This document shows positions 25,098 to 37,523 of a DNA stretch of 43,114 bases, one piece after another. Position 1 is the stretch's first letter. Every line of letters starts with the position of its first letter. The notes beneath the pieces were generated by a model, which did not search any database, had not been told where the DNA came from, and saw only the letters and a program-made list of their open reading frames with translations. The position numbers and the translations under genes are program-made. Source of the DNA: Rickettsiales bacterium (lineage in GTDB: Bacteria; Pseudomonadota; Alphaproteobacteria; Rickettsiales; Rickettsiaceae); contig CANGTI010000003.1 of NCBI GenBank assembly GCA_947456795.1, forward strand, positions 1 to 43,114, in the 5' to 3' direction.

Positions 25098-26783
25098 ATG
25101 AGCAACAAATACAGTACACACAAAGTTCTGCTCCGTATATTTTCAGAATATATTTTGCCGCTAAAATTGCACCTTTCAGTTGCTTTAATCTCCACGTTTG
25201 CCGTTGCGCAATGCAGTGCACTCGTAATTAGAAAGACCGAGCCCTCTATCAATGCTATTTTTTTTCATAGCGATTTTGGACTAATTTTTAAAATGTGCCT
25301 CACCTTATTCGGAGTGAGCATGATACAAGGCATATGCGCATCGCTAGAAAATTTTTGCATAAAGTACATGGGCCACAGAATTTTATGCAATATTCAAATT
25401 GAGCTTTTTGAAGCCTTAGTAAAGGCAGATACGCAATACATTCAAAATCAACCCATAGGTCACATTTTATCTAGGTTTACTAACGATATTCTTCGAATGA
25501 AGGCTCTTTTTATTGCTTTTTTTCCGGGATGTTTTAGGCACATATTCGTGTTTTGTTTTATTTTAATAGAATTGATAAGAATGGATCTCAATTTAGCGAT
25601 TTGTTTATTGTCTTTGCTAGGACTTGTAGGGTATGGAGTAGGAATGCTTGGACAAAAAATAAAAGACGCAGAGTACATGCTGCAACAAACACTTGCAGAA
25701 TACACAACACGATTAAGTCAGGTTTTTACTTCCATCAAAGTAATAAAAGCTTTTTCAACATCAAAACAGGAGATCAACAGTACAAACTCTGTTGTAGAAA
25801 ATATTATGCGTCTTTATAAAAATCAGATAAAGAGTGATTCTTTTACACATCTGCTAGTTGGATTAGGCAACGGTCTTGCACTTGCTGGTATATTAATGTA
25901 CTGGGGCACAAAGCAAGGAGAAGTTGGGGGGCCAGGAAGACTCACGGCTTTTATCATGGCTTTCGTGTCTTTACATAGACATTTTAAGGGTATGACGTCT
26001 TTGACTTTTGCTCTTCAATCTGGGCTTGCCACAACAATTAGAGTGTTTAAATTGCTGGACGAAAGAAAAGAACATTTAGCACAAAAAACTGGAGCACTTG
26101 AGATATCCAATCCTCAAAAAATTCTTTTCAAAAATGTAGCTTTGAGCTTTCAGCAATCCTTTGTATTGCGCAATTGTAATCTTGAGTTATGTAAGGGGAA
26201 AATATTAGCATTAGTTGGAGCAGAGGGCGTAGAAAAAGCCTCTGTAATCAACTTACTTAGCGGATTTACAAAAGCAGATTCAGGAGCAATATTCATTGAA
26301 GATGAAGGAGAAGTACAATATAACATCAATACCATTACTAGTGAGAGCCTCACACAAAACATTAGTCTAGTCACCAAAGATCCTTGCATTTTTGCCGCAA
26401 CAATTGCTGAAAATATAGCATACGGTAATCAGTGCCAAATGGATGCTATAATAAATATCAGCAAAAAACTAGGACTTCACGATTTGATTGCCTCACTTCC
26501 GAGTCAATATAGTACAACAATAGGGCCTTGCGGCTTTGATCTTTCTCATTGCGACAAACAGGCCATATGTATAGCTCGGGCTTTACTCAAAAACGCTCCT
26601 ATCATGCTTTTTGAGGAAGCTTGTGATTCTCTTGATGATAACAAATCACAACTTTTCTATACTATCCTTGAAGAAATCAAAAAGACTAAAATTATCTTCA
26701 TTACAACCAAGAATATGCCTATTCACAACAGTGTTGATCAAATATTGTTCTTAGCAAATGGATTCTTAAGGGCTCAAAATTGA
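25098..26783 (+). CDS. MsbA-like ABC exporter half-transporter with degenerate nucleotide-binding domain
   Basis: 561 residues. Residues about 20-310 form a six-helix type I exporter membrane domain, with hydrophobic stretches near 25-45, 62-80, 135-160, 165-185 and 250-290. A nucleotide-binding domain follows from about 338. Every ATPase motif is altered: Walker A is GAEGVEKAS (374-382) in place of GxxGxGKST, the Q-loop Gln is K427, the signature LSGGQ reads LSHCD (482-486), Walker B ends FEE (505-507) in place of DE, and the H-loop His is T537. The family exports lipid A, lipids or drugs. This copy probably cannot hydrolyse ATP as a homodimer; it could pair with an active partner or be a decaying gene whose frame is still open. 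Confidence 0.8.
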   Translation: MSNKYSTHKVLLRIFSEYILPLKLHLSVALISTFAVAQCSALVIRKTEPSINAIFFHSDFGLIFKMCLTLFGVSMIQGICASLENFCIKYMGHRILCNIQIELFEALVKADTQYIQNQPIGHILSRFTNDILRMKALFIAFFPGCFRHIFVFCFILIELIRMDLNLAICLLSLLGLVGYGVGMLGQKIKDAEYMLQQTLAEYTTRLSQVFTSIKVIKAFSTSKQEINSTNSVVENIMRLYKNQIKSDSFTHLLVGLGNGLALAGILMYWGTKQGEVGGPGRLTAFIMAFVSLHRHFKGMTSLTFALQSGLATTIRVFKLLDERKEHLAQKTGALEISNPQKILFKNVALSFQQSFVLRNCNLELCKGKILALVGAEGVEKASVINLLSGFTKADSGAIFIEDEGEVQYNINTITSESLTQNISLVTKDPCIFAATIAENIAYGNQCQMDAIINISKKLGLHDLIASLPSQYSTTIGPCGFDLSHCDKQAICIARALLKNAPIMLFEEACDSLDDNKSQLFYTILEEIKKTKIIFITTKNMPIHNSVDQILFLANGFLRAQN

Positions 26784-26939
26784 TGAATAAAAGTGAGCAT
26801 TGTAATGGCGATTTTACTTAGTTGCTTTCAACGCGATTTTAACAAAGGCATTGTTGCTTTGTAAATTAAACATTTGTCCTTGCAACATCAGTAAATGTTT
26901 TTAACTTTAAAGTTTAACAAAAAAAATTAGGGTATTGCC
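26784..26939. other. Intergenic region with inverted repeats
   Basis: AAACATTT at 26868-26875 and AAATGTTT at 26893-26900 can form an 8-bp stem with a 17-base loop, followed by a near-palindrome TTAACTTTAAAGTTTAA at 26901-26917. They lie just upstream of the GNAT-like gene and could be a regulatory site or chance in AT-rich DNA. Confidence 0.3.
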
Positions 26940-27722
26940 ATGAAAAAGAGTATGAGCTCAATAATAAAGGACTATAACGAGAGATGTGGAGAGGCATTCG
27001 AAGTGAAACATCAAGATAATAAAGTTTATATACACACCAAAAGATTTATTGCAGAGCCTTTATGGACCGAAAAATCTCAATTTGCTGATTTTGAAAAACC
27101 TATTCAAGATTTGTTTAGAGTTACATTTGCGGATCCAGAGGTCGTCAAACATATGCGCTTTGGTGCACAATACGGCAGAGCAGTTAATGAAAACGGCGCA
27201 GTTAGTGAGCAATACTTTGAGGCTTTTGTCCGAGGTTCATCTAAACGTTGGTGCAACAGTGAGCCGTTTGGTGCAGCATTTCTCATTAAAAGCCGAGAAA
27301 ATGAGGATGTAGTAGGTATGGAAACGATTCAACAAATTAACCATGGAGTAGGGCAAGTAACTTATTTGTTTAGTAAAAATTATCACAGAGACGCAGCAAA
27401 AAACGTCAGATATGTGGGATATGAAAATGTTGGTGCATTGATCTGGGGTTACGGAGCAGAGTTGTTTAAAAATAAAGCTGTGATGCGATTAGACATTAAT
27501 GGAACAACCACTGAATCCACTTTCACCAGGCTTGAAACCGCTGCATTGAACGCAAATCCCGCTTCTGTAAAAATATTAGATAGATTGATGTGTAAAGTTG
27601 ATGCAAGCGATAAGATACACGACGATAAAATTCAGGAATTTGTATTAAAGTATGAAGAAATGCAAGATCCCGCTCTGTTGGGGGCAGCACCTGAGGACTC
27701 AGATAGTCTAAGCACACTATAA
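26940..27722 (+). CDS. GNAT-like N-acetyltransferase domain protein
   Basis: 260 residues. RVTFADPEVVKHMRFGAQ, then FGAAFLIKSRENEDVVGMET and, near the C terminus, ALNANPASVKILDRLMCKVD follow the RimJ/RimL-type GNAT layout; the last is the family's N-x-ASxxVLxKLGF element, with the final GF replaced by MC. The acetyl-CoA pyrophosphate loop (R/Q-x-x-G-x-G) is not clear, so activity is uncertain. No signal or membrane segment. Substrate unknown. Stands alone, converging on fusA. The last 30 residues are acidic and probably flexible. Confidence 0.65.
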   Translation: MKKSMSSIIKDYNERCGEAFEVKHQDNKVYIHTKRFIAEPLWTEKSQFADFEKPIQDLFRVTFADPEVVKHMRFGAQYGRAVNENGAVSEQYFEAFVRGSSKRWCNSEPFGAAFLIKSRENEDVVGMETIQQINHGVGQVTYLFSKNYHRDAAKNVRYVGYENVGALIWGYGAELFKNKAVMRLDINGTTTESTFTRLETAALNANPASVKILDRLMCKVDASDKIHDDKIQEFVLKYEEMQDPALLGAAPEDSDSLSTL

Positions 27723-27949
27723 AAAATAAAGTAGAGAGAAAGCAAAAGAGGGTGGGTCTCATATTTTGTAGTTTGACTACATTCACCCAGATGGAATCAG
27801 CGCAAAAAACTAGTTGATTTGCCTTACCTAATTCAGAAATCTTTGACTTTCCGTATGTTGGTAATTCAAAGATGCAGAATGCCCGCCACACTAAAATCAA
27901 GACATTTAAAAAAAAGATATCCTCTACCTAAAGTCTTGCAATTTTAGCG

Positions 27950-30040
27950 TTATTTACCAGAAATGACTAGATCAGCCATGGCAGCCGGCATACGTTGATA
28001 GCTATCAAATGTCATGGTGTACGTTGCTCTTCCTCTAGCCATTGAACGCAATATGTTGATGTAGCCAAAAGTTTCAGCAAGTGGTACAAGAGCTCGAATG
28101 ATTTGAGCGTCATAACCTGCCTCCATTAAGACTATTTGCCCCCTTTTGCTTTGCAGATCCCCTATGATGTCTCCCATATATTCCTCAGGAGTGATAACTT
28201 CCACCATCATAATAGGCTCTAAAAGGCACGGTGAAGCGTTTTTCATTGCATCCTTAAAAGCACCTTTTGCCGCCATTTCAAATGCAAGGCTACTTGAGTC
28301 TACATTGTGAAAAGCACCATCTAATAAAGTGGCCTTAAAATCAATTGTAGGATAGCCTGCAAGAACTCCACTTTCTTTGATAACTTCCAGACCTTTTTGC
28401 ACAGCAGGAATATATTCTCTTGGAACATTTCCCCCTACAACTTTGCTTTCAAATTTAAAACCAGATCCACTCTCTAAAGGTTCGAACAGTATTTTTACAC
28501 GAGCAAATTGACCAGCTCCTCCTGTTTGCTTTTTGTGAGTATAATCCACTTCGAAAGACTTAGTGATACTTTCTCTATATGCAACTTGAGGCGCACCCAC
28601 CTTAGCTTCCACCTTAAATTCGTGCAATAAGCGGTCGATTATGATGTTAAGATGCAACTCTCCCATACCCTTAATCACCATCTGACCACTCTCTTGGTTG
28701 GTAGACATATGAAAAGAGGGGTCTTCTTCAGCTAACTTACGTAGCGCGATAGTCATTTTCTCCTGCTCTCCGCTAAGTTTTGGCTCAATTGCAAGCTCAA
28801 TGACAGGCTCAGGAAAATCCATCTTTTCAAGAATCACTAAAGGATCGCCTAAAGAAAGAGTGTCCCCTGTGGTAGTATATTTCAAACCAGCAACGGCAAC
28901 AATGTCTCCAGCTTTAGCAGAAGAAAGGGTCTCCCTTTGGTTTGCATGCATCAGCAACATTCTACCGATACGATCTTTTTTGTTTTTGGTTGTATTAATT
29001 ACGATGTCTCCGCTGGATACTTTACCACTATAGATTCTGATAAAAGTCAAAGATCCAACGAACGGGTCATGCATGCTTTTAAATGCCAACGCTGCAAAAC
29101 TACCGTTTACAGATATTTCTTTTTGAATTTGCTCTCCATCTTTTACTCTTATTGCTGAAATGTATGCCAAGTCTCCAGGAGAAGGCAAGTAGTCAATAAT
29201 GGCATCCAAAAGTGTTTGAACACCTTTGTTTTTGAAAGCACTACCCAGAACAACGGGAACAAATTCCCTTTTTATTGTTCCTTTGCGAATGCATTTCTTT
29301 ATTTCTGCCTCAGAGATTGGCTCGTCCGCAAGATATTTTTCTAAAACTGCGTCATCTAGAGTAAGCACCATGTCCAGCAACTCTTGGCGCTTTTTCTTTG
29401 CTTCTTCTATCATCGCAGCTGGAATTTCTTCTTCGTCAAATTCTTTGCCACTCGAATCTCTTCCCCAGACGATCGCCTTCATTCTTACGAGATCAACCAC
29501 TCCAACGAACTGATCTTCTAGGCCTATTGCAAGCTGGATCACTAATGGATTTGCATTGAGACGATTTCTGATCATTGCTATGCAATTTTCAGGACTTGCT
29601 CCACGCCTGTCTAATTTATTGATAAAGCAGATGCGTGAAACTTTGTATTTGTTAGCTTGACGCCATACAGTCTCAGACTGAGGCTCAACTCCTGCAACGC
29701 CATCAAACACAGCAACGGCTCCATCTAGAACCTTCAAAGAGCGTTCAACTTCTATAGTAAAATCAACGTGTCCAGGAGTATCAATTATGTTAATAGCATG
29801 CCCTTTCCAAGGACAAGAAGTGGCAGCAGCTGTAATGGTAATGCCCCTTTCTCGCTCTTGTTTCATCCAATCCATCACTGTATCTCCATCATGAACCTCT
29901 CCAACCTTTTGAGACATACCAGTGTAAAACAATATTCTCTCTGTGGTGGTGGTTTTGCCCGCATCTATGTGAGCCGCTATTCCTATGTTCCTGATATTAG
30001 CAAGAGGATGCAAAGTGCCTTCGTCAGAATTATTGCTCAT
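27950..30040 (-). CDS. fusA: Elongation factor G
   Basis: 696 residues, full length. P-loop AHIDAGKT at residues 23-30, the switch region [27 protein letters not shown], and domain IV with the [11 protein letters not shown] and [15 protein letters not shown] stretches. EF-G moves tRNAs and mRNA during translocation. It is the last gene of the rpsL-rpsG-fusA str operon on the minus strand. tuf does not follow it; a stretch of 227 bp and the convergent GNAT-like gene come next. Confidence 0.98.
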   Translation of the reverse strand: MSNNSDEGTLHPLANIRNIGIAAHIDAGKTTTTERILFYTGMSQKVGEVHDGDTVMDWMKQERERGITITAAATSCPWKGHAINIIDTPGHVDFTIEVERSLKVLDGAVAVFDGVAGVEPQSETVWRQANKYKVSRICFINKLDRRGASPENCIAMIRNRLNANPLVIQLAIGLEDQFVGVVDLVRMKAIVWGRDSSGKEFDEEEIPAAMIEEAKKKRQELLDMVLTLDDAVLEKYLADEPISEAEIKKCIRKGTIKREFVPVVLGSAFKNKGVQTLLDAIIDYLPSPGDLAYISAIRVKDGEQIQKEISVNGSFAALAFKSMHDPFVGSLTFIRIYSGKVSSGDIVINTTKNKKDRIGRMLLMHANQRETLSSAKAGDIVAVAGLKYTTTGDTLSLGDPLVILEKMDFPEPVIELAIEPKLSGEQEKMTIALRKLAEEDPSFHMSTNQESGQMVIKGMGELHLNIIIDRLLHEFKVEAKVGAPQVAYRESITKSFEVDYTHKKQTGGAGQFARVKILFEPLESGSGFKFESKVVGGNVPREYIPAVQKGLEVIKESGVLAGYPTIDFKATLLDGAFHNVDSSSLAFEMAAKGAFKDAMKNASPCLLEPIMMVEVITPEEYMGDIIGDLQSKRGQIVLMEAGYDAQIIRALVPLAETFGYINILRSMARGRATYTMTFDSYQRMPAAMADLVISGK

Positions 30041-30092
30041 GTCAAAACGCAGAGTTAATGAAAATGGTTAAATAAGAGTCAAATAAAAAGGA

Positions 30093-30581
30093 CTAACTAG
30101 TGGGAGCTTTTTTACGGCTAAAGTGCGCAAAAGCTCTATTTGCCTCTGCCATTTTATGTGCATCATCTTTCATTTTTACAGCACCACCTCTACCATTTGC
30201 TGCCTCAAAAAATTCTTCGGCAAGCTTTAAAACCATACTATTTTCAGCTCTGTTTTTTGCTGCCTTGATGATCCAGCGCAAAGCCAAAATTGTGCTTCTT
30301 CTTTCTTCTAGCGAGAAGGGCACCTGATAGTTAGATCCACCAACTCTTACAGACTTTACCTCTAAGAAAGGCCTTACGTTTTCAACTGCTTTTTCAAAAG
30401 TAGTCTTGGCTTCCAGCCCGTACTTTGTTTGTACAGTATCAAGCGCACCATACACTATAGAACAAGCCAGGGTCTTTTTTCCTCTTTCCATCACATTGTT
30501 GATGAATTTTGCAAGCAAGACGCTCCTGAAACGAAAATCCGGGCTAATCTTGCGTACTTGAGCAGCTCTTCTACGAGACAT
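30093..30581 (-). CDS. rpsG: 30S ribosomal protein S7
   Basis: 162 residues. MSRRRAAQVRKI at the start, the FINNVMERGKKTLACSIVYG helix, VRVGGSNYQVP and ALRWIIKAAKNR are typical. Nucleates assembly of the 30S head. 52 bp upstream of fusA and 82 bp downstream of rpsL. Confidence 0.97.
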   Translation of the reverse strand: MSRRRAAQVRKISPDFRFRSVLLAKFINNVMERGKKTLACSIVYGALDTVQTKYGLEAKTTFEKAVENVRPFLEVKSVRVGGSNYQVPFSLEERRSTILALRWIIKAAKNRAENSMVLKLAEEFFEAANGRGGAVKMKDDAHKMAEANRAFAHFSRKKAPTS

Positions 30582-30663
30582 AAAATACTATTGAAACAGA
30601 TACAGATGATTTAAATAAATTTTTCCAAATGAAGCACAAAATAATTACTAGCTAATGTGCCAT

Positions 30664-31044
30664 CTAATCGGCAGCCCTTGGTCTTTTCACACCATACTTG
30701 GACCTAGAAGACTTTCTGTCTTTTACTCCTTGAGTGTCATACGCACCACGAACTATACGGTAACGATATCCAGGAAGATCAGGTACTCTTCCTCCCCTTA
30801 CCAAGACATTGGAGTGCTCCTGCAAATTATGACCCTCGCCTGGTATGTGAGCATTAATGTGTTGACCATTAGAAAGTCTAACCCTTGCAACTTTACGCTC
30901 AGCAGAGTTAGGCTTTTTCGGAGTTTGAATTTTTACCAAAACACAAACGCCCTTTTTAAATGGACTTTGTACCAAAGCTGGTGCCTTAGACTTTACAACT
31001 TTACTCTTTCTTCCAAGCCTTACTAGCTGATTAATAGTGGGCAT
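30664..31044 (-). CDS. rpsL: 30S ribosomal protein S12
   Basis: 126 residues from the ATG at 31044; a longer frame from 31116 adds 24 hydrophobic residues without family match and is rejected. [44 protein letters not shown] and [20 protein letters not shown] follow the family closely. It is the decoding-centre protein and first gene of the str operon. The Lys of KKPNSA, where streptomycin-resistance changes occur in other bacteria, is present. Confidence 0.97.
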   Translation of the reverse strand: MPTINQLVRLGRKSKVVKSKAPALVQSPFKKGVCVLVKIQTPKKPNSAERKVARVRLSNGQHINAHIPGEGHNLQEHSNVLVRGGRVPDLPGYRYRIVRGAYDTQGVKDRKSSRSKYGVKRPRAAD

Positions 31045-31167
31045 ACAGTGCAATTTCAAAAATAAGATAGCAAAACGATTAAATCTCACTCGCAAGTGTT
31101 GCAAGATGCTAAACAATTCTACTGTAAAAGTAAATCACTGATTGAAGCACTTAAAATCAAATCGGCA

Positions 31168-31262
31168 TCAATCACCACAAACAGGTTTCTCTATTTCACC
31201 TTTTTTGACTAAAACACCGAAAATAGTCATGATGCATGCTTTTAAAACACCAAGCCAAATAT
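31168..31262 (-). other. Short open frame between the small hypothetical gene and rpsL
   Basis: One minus-strand frame reads DIWLGVLKACIMTIFGVLVK followed by KGEIEKPVCGD and stops at 31168-31170. The only ATG, at 31230, would give 20 residues. The codons look protein-like, but it is too short to call. It may be a remnant or a tiny membrane peptide. Confidence 0.2.
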
Positions 31263-31484
31263 CTACAAAGAACCAACATTTTCTTCAAGAATTAAACAAT
31301 TAGATTCGGAATTCCATTTGTACTGAGTATTGATCACCTTAACCTGAGTTACTATGATGTCTCCATTTGGCATCTGCACAACATCGTTTCCATTTTTCAA
31401 AGCCTCAGTAATGATATGAGAAGATTCGCACATATACCGCAAATCTTGTAAAACATCTGATCCTTCGGTCTTTTTGTTTTTCAT
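31263..31484 (-). CDS. Small conserved-looking hypothetical protein (possibly DUF2671-like)
   Basis: 73 residues from ATG 31484, which has GGA six bases upstream; an ATG two codons earlier is also possible. The segment NGNDVVQMPNGDIIVTQVKV followed by NTQYKW recalls a small family I associate with Rickettsiales (DUF2671), recalled from memory and unverified. No signal peptide, no membrane segment, and no function known. Lies between gyrB and rpsL on the same strand, with gaps of about 220 bp on both sides, so it probably has its own promoter. Confidence 0.6.
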   Translation of the reverse strand: MKNKKTEGSDVLQDLRYMCESSHIITEALKNGNDVVQMPNGDIIVTQVKVINTQYKWNSESNCLILEENVGSL

Positions 31485-31701
31485 AATCATTCCAAACTGT
31501 TGCTCAATTAGTTAATTAAAACAAAATGGAAAAACCTTGCTTCAAGAATTGACAGTAATAGGTTACCAAGAACTATATTACAAGTAAACTCCAAGTTATT
31601 TGATGTCAAGTACTGTGCATCAATAGAAAAAAGCCCACTGATTACCTTTTAACTTAAGCTTTTAGACAAAATTCTCACTACCATTGTTCCAGAAAAACTT
31701 T

Positions 31702-34134
<2,433 letters not shown>

Positions 34135-34371
34135 TCAGTGGTTGTGGAGTGTGTTTTTAAGTAATATTTGAAAACAAAGGCAATAACAAAGACTGCAGTT
34201 AAGATCAATACTCAACACAATAACATGATAGACAAAGAAAAGAAATTGAACCATCTTGGGATTTCTTGCGTTTATAGGTGTATATTTTTACAGTTTGATA
34301 TTAGAGTTCTACAAGATTGCCATTTTTAAGAAAAATGAGCCTTTGCGCCCATTTAGCAACCCTTGTGTCAA

Positions 34372-34399
34372 TTGATAAAACAATTATTCACTTTAGATA
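34372..34399 (+). promoter_or_regulatory. Possible promoter immediately before the HAD gene
   Basis: TTGATA at 34372-34377, a 16-bp spacer and TAGATA at 34394-34399. Only five bases separate it from ATG 34405, so if used the mRNA would be leaderless. The match is moderate. Confidence 0.35.
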
Positions 34400-34404
34400 C
34401 GAAT

Positions 34405-35316
34405 ATGAAACAAAAAGACTTAGAAAAAATTCACTGCATAGAAGAAATTGCTCAGGAATATGATGCAATTTTGTTTGACGTATGGGGAGTGATCATAATG
34501 GATTCGAACGAGGGAAGGGTGGTTGCGCCTACCGTCGTTGATCGCATCAACAGATTAATAGATTCTAAACACGTGTTTTTCGTTTCTAATTACTCCTGCT
34601 TTGCAGACACTTTAGAATCTAGACTCAAAAATTTTGGCATAGATGTTAAACCAGGGTCCGTATTTACGGCAGGCAGAGTTGCAGTGGAATTGCTCTCTGA
34701 TCCATCCTACTTGAGTAATTTTTTCACCAACTACAAAGCACAATCAGCGCCGTCTTATTTTCAATTAGGAGAAAGTGAATGCGAGATCTTTTCTCATCTT
34801 GATTTTAAAAAGACAAACACCCTCAAAGATGCAGATTTACTTTTGATCTCTGTCCACAAAAAACATCCAGAGCAAGACGATCCATACGTAGTGCAAATGC
34901 TGAAAGAGGCCAGAGAGTTAAATTTACCCGCTATCTGTCTTAATCCTGACGCACATTTTATAGGCTCAAACGGTCTAATTGAAACCTACTGTGCTGGATA
35001 TTTTGCAGCAAGATATGAGCAAATGGGAGGAAAAGTACTTTACATAGGAAAGCCATTTGAACAAATCTTCCTACATGTATTTCAACAAACGAATCTCAGA
35101 CCTAAATTAAATAAAATTTTAATGGTTGGAGATACTTTGACCACAGATATATTAGGTGGAAGCAAAGTTGGAATTGATACTGCTCTTGTTACCACGGGAA
35201 ATGCCGCCTTTCCTAATCAAGACCCGCAAAATCAACAACTGACTTTAGCTCAAATAAGACTTCATTGTCAGTTGCACAGCATTTATCCTACACACGTAGT
35301 TTCCATGTCGATGTAG
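34405..35316 (+). CDS. HAD-superfamily class IIA phosphatase-like hydrolase
   Basis: 303 residues from ATG 34405; a TTG at 34363 adds 14 residues. The HAD motif 1 is AILFDVWGVI near residue 26, with the nucleophile Asp in FDVWG. VFFVSNYS is motif 2, YIGKPFEQIF carries the motif 3 Lys, and MVGDTLTTDILGGSKVGIDT carries the motif 4 aspartates. The FDVWGV start is characteristic of the alphaproteobacterial class IIA family (TIGR01459); substrate unknown. Start of a run of plus-strand genes, but with 108 bp before lspA. Confidence 0.88.
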   Translation: MKQKDLEKIHCIEEIAQEYDAILFDVWGVIIMDSNEGRVVAPTVVDRINRLIDSKHVFFVSNYSCFADTLESRLKNFGIDVKPGSVFTAGRVAVELLSDPSYLSNFFTNYKAQSAPSYFQLGESECEIFSHLDFKKTNTLKDADLLLISVHKKHPEQDDPYVVQMLKEARELNLPAICLNPDAHFIGSNGLIETYCAGYFAARYEQMGGKVLYIGKPFEQIFLHVFQQTNLRPKLNKILMVGDTLTTDILGGSKVGIDTALVTTGNAAFPNQDPQNQQLTLAQIRLHCQLHSIYPTHVVSMSM

Positions 35317-35424
35317 ACACTAAGCACTGAATATATAGTTTCGCATAAGTCTAAATAAATAGGCGTGCGAAACCTTCAATATCAATAACCAAGCAAATTC
35401 ATTCTCTATAATCTTGACAATCTT

Positions 35425-35889
35425 ATGTCTGCTGTAACTCTCATTCTGAATCACGCAATTATCGTTGGCATTGTAGCCCTAGATCAGTTCTGTAAATTCT
35501 TGGTCACCTCTGAAGGGCATTTAGGAGATTTTCTTAGAATACTAAGTGTCAGGCCAGTATGGAATCAGGGAATCAGTTTTGGCTTGTTCGATAAACTGCA
35601 CTACAGCAATAGCTTATTTTTAGTGCTCAGTAGCATTGTGATTGCTTATCTTTACCCTTTCGCATTAAAAATCAGAGAATACTCCACGCTCACGGCTTGG
35701 AGTATGATCATAGGGGGAGGGCTGAGCAATCTAATAGACAGAATTATATACGGAGCTGTGCTTGATTTTATCGATATCCATGTTGGTACATACTTTTTCC
35801 CTGTATTTAACATAGCAGATGCTGCAATTACTCTCGGAGCTATAATGCTGCTATGGAAAGCTTTGCTCAGCATCAAAAAAGGCAAATGA
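35425..35889 (+). CDS. lspA: Lipoprotein signal peptidase (signal peptidase II)
   Basis: 154 residues with four membrane helices. Family boxes: ALDQFCKF near the start, RPVWNQGISFGLF, GGGLSNLIDRIIYGAVLDFIDIH split over the third loop, and FPVFNIADAAITLG. The two catalytic aspartates are in NLIDR and NIADA. It cleaves prolipoproteins at the diacylglyceryl Cys in the inner membrane. A substrate candidate, the BamB-like lipoprotein, is encoded 5 kb downstream. A TATAAT at 35407-35412 lies 12 bases before the ATG. Next gene starts 6 bp after the stop. Confidence 0.96.
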   Translation: MSAVTLILNHAIIVGIVALDQFCKFLVTSEGHLGDFLRILSVRPVWNQGISFGLFDKLHYSNSLFLVLSSIVIAYLYPFALKIREYSTLTAWSMIIGGGLSNLIDRIIYGAVLDFIDIHVGTYFFPVFNIADAAITLGAIMLLWKALLSIKKGK

Positions 35890-35895
35890 CTTAAT

Positions 35896-36279
35896 ATGGT
35901 AAACACACAATCTTTTAGAGTAGAAAGAGTAGCAAGCAGCGCACGGGCTGCAATGAGCAAGATCTTTGCAAGACTTTATTCAATCGATAAAAGCCTTGAT
36001 GGGCTGCGTCTAACCGTAACGCAAGTAAAGGTTTCTTCTGATTTGCGTCTTTGCTCTTTTTTTGTATTGCCCGAAATTGGTAGCAAAATAAACGCAAATG
36101 AACTAATCAACCTTTTAAATCAACATAAAAAGAGAATCAGATTTTTACTCTCCAGCCAAATGCAACTCAAGTACGCTCCTGAAATAAGATTTGTACAAGA
36201 AAGTGGCATTGATAATGAATCAAAGGTAGCAGACATAATCAAAGGCATAGTAATTAACCCATTTCAAGACCAATCTTAA
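35896..36279 (+). CDS. rbfA: Ribosome-binding factor A
   Basis: 127 residues. RVERVASSARAAMSKIFAR at the start and the KH-like core LTVTQVKVSSDLRLCSFFV, then RFLLSSQMQLKYAPEIRF, match RbfA, a 30S maturation factor that acts on the 5' end of 16S rRNA. rbfA-truB-rpsO is a widely conserved order; the nusA and infB genes usually upstream are missing here and lspA takes their place. Confidence 0.94.
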   Translation: MVNTQSFRVERVASSARAAMSKIFARLYSIDKSLDGLRLTVTQVKVSSDLRLCSFFVLPEIGSKINANELINLLNQHKKRIRFLLSSQMQLKYAPEIRFVQESGIDNESKVADIIKGIVINPFQDQS

Positions 36280-36300
36280 GTCATACAATTTTTAGTCATA

Positions 36301-37224
36301 ATGCCAAAGCAATCTCTGAGGTATTCTGGATGGCTGAACCTGATAAAGCCCAAAGGCATTTCCTCTGCAAATCTTGTTGGCAAAGTCAAAGCTCTTTTAG
36401 ACTCTTCTTTTGGTAAAAATTCTCACAAAGTAGGCCACGCTGGAACGCTGGACCCCCTCGCTTCTGGGGTTTTGCCCATCGCAATCGGTAAGGCAACAAA
36501 ACTTATGGAGTATCTTTCTGTAGATTACAAAGAATATGAATTTACAGTAAAATTTGGCCAACGCACAGATACTGGAGACTTAGAAGGTAAAATAGTCGAA
36601 GAAAGCCCTCATATGCCACTTTTGCAGGACCTTGAGTCAAATGTAGCTTCCTTTTATGGCAAACGTTTTCAAGTGCCTCCCGTATTTTCTGCAATTAAAG
36701 TAAATGGTCAAAGGTCTTACGACCTTGCAAGAGCAAACAAAAGTGTAGCTCTTGCGCCAAGACTGATTGAGATCAGAGAACTCGATCTTTTGTCTTATGA
36801 GCAAGGTCTTGCCTCTTATCGAACCAAATGTTCAAGTGGCACATATATCAGAAGCCTTGCCGAAGACATCGCAAAAAGCCTAGGCACATGTGGAGTAGTG
36901 CACAGCCTTACTCGCATAAGTTCCGGAGATTTTGCAATCAAACATGCATTTGATCTTTTTGAAACGAATTATGAAAATAGGCTAGCCGAGCTGTTAAAAC
37001 GCTTATTGCCTTTGGACTTCATCTTAAGTAGTATGGAAAAGGTTGTATTAAATAAAGAACAAAGTCTTAAATTACAACAGGGCGTTAAAATAAGTCTTAC
37101 CGGATGGGGCGCCCCAGGATTGAGGTCTGCTTACTGCGAAGATCTTTTGATTGCCGTTGGAATCTTGGGGTTGGATGGTATGTTTGAAAGCAGAAAGGTT
37201 TTAGTTGAACAGGCATCGCCTTAA
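36301..37224 (+). CDS. truB: tRNA pseudouridine-55 synthase
   Basis: 307 residues. GWLNLIKPKGISSANLVGKV and KVGHAGTLDPLASGVLPIAI, the latter with the catalytic Asp in GTLDPLASG. RTDTGDLEGKIVEE, VPPVFSAIKVNGQRSYDLAR and CSSGTYIRSLAEDIAKSLGT continue the family pattern. Makes pseudouridine 55 in the T-loop of tRNAs. 21 bp after rbfA. Confidence 0.97.
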   Translation: MPKQSLRYSGWLNLIKPKGISSANLVGKVKALLDSSFGKNSHKVGHAGTLDPLASGVLPIAIGKATKLMEYLSVDYKEYEFTVKFGQRTDTGDLEGKIVEESPHMPLLQDLESNVASFYGKRFQVPPVFSAIKVNGQRSYDLARANKSVALAPRLIEIRELDLLSYEQGLASYRTKCSSGTYIRSLAEDIAKSLGTCGVVHSLTRISSGDFAIKHAFDLFETNYENRLAELLKRLLPLDFILSSMEKVVLNKEQSLKLQQGVKISLTGWGAPGLRSAYCEDLLIAVGILGLDGMFESRKVLVEQASP

Positions 37225-37253
37225 ATAGAGTTAATTTTAAATATCGAAATATC

Positions 37254-37523
37254 ATGGCTGATTTACCAGAAAGTACGCAAGAGATAATAAAGAAGTTTGG
37301 CAAAAACGAACATGACACAGGCGCTACAGAAGTGCAGTGTGCATTGATAACTAGCAGAATTCTAAGTCTTACCGAGTACGTAAAGGCAAGGCATAAAGAT
37401 GTTGCAGCAAAAAGAGCTTTACTTAAGCTCGTTGCTCAGAGAAAACGCTTTTTGATATACCTTGCAAAACAAAATCAAGGTCGCTATCGCGACCTCATTA
37501 GCGCTTTGGGTCTGAGAAAGTGA
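37254..37523 (+). CDS. rpsO: 30S ribosomal protein S15
   Basis: 89 residues. EIIKKFGKNEHDTGATEVQC, the TEYVKARHKDVAAKRAL helix and LVAQRKRFLIYLAKQNQGRY are characteristic. Binds the central domain of 16S rRNA. The usual next gene, pnp, is not here. Confidence 0.97.
   Translation: MADLPESTQEIIKKFGKNEHDTGATEVQCALITSRILSLTEYVKARHKDVAAKRALLKLVAQRKRFLIYLAKQNQGRYRDLISALGLRK

Noticed and set aside
27523-27900. 125-codon minus-strand frame between the GNAT-like gene and fusA
   Set aside because: Most of it is antisense to the 3' end of the GNAT-like gene, and the rest has no family similarity, ribosome binding site or promoter.
27723-27949. tRNA-Trp, secE or nusG next to fusA as in Rickettsia
   Set aside because: No tRNA fold and no matching frame lies in this 227-bp gap.
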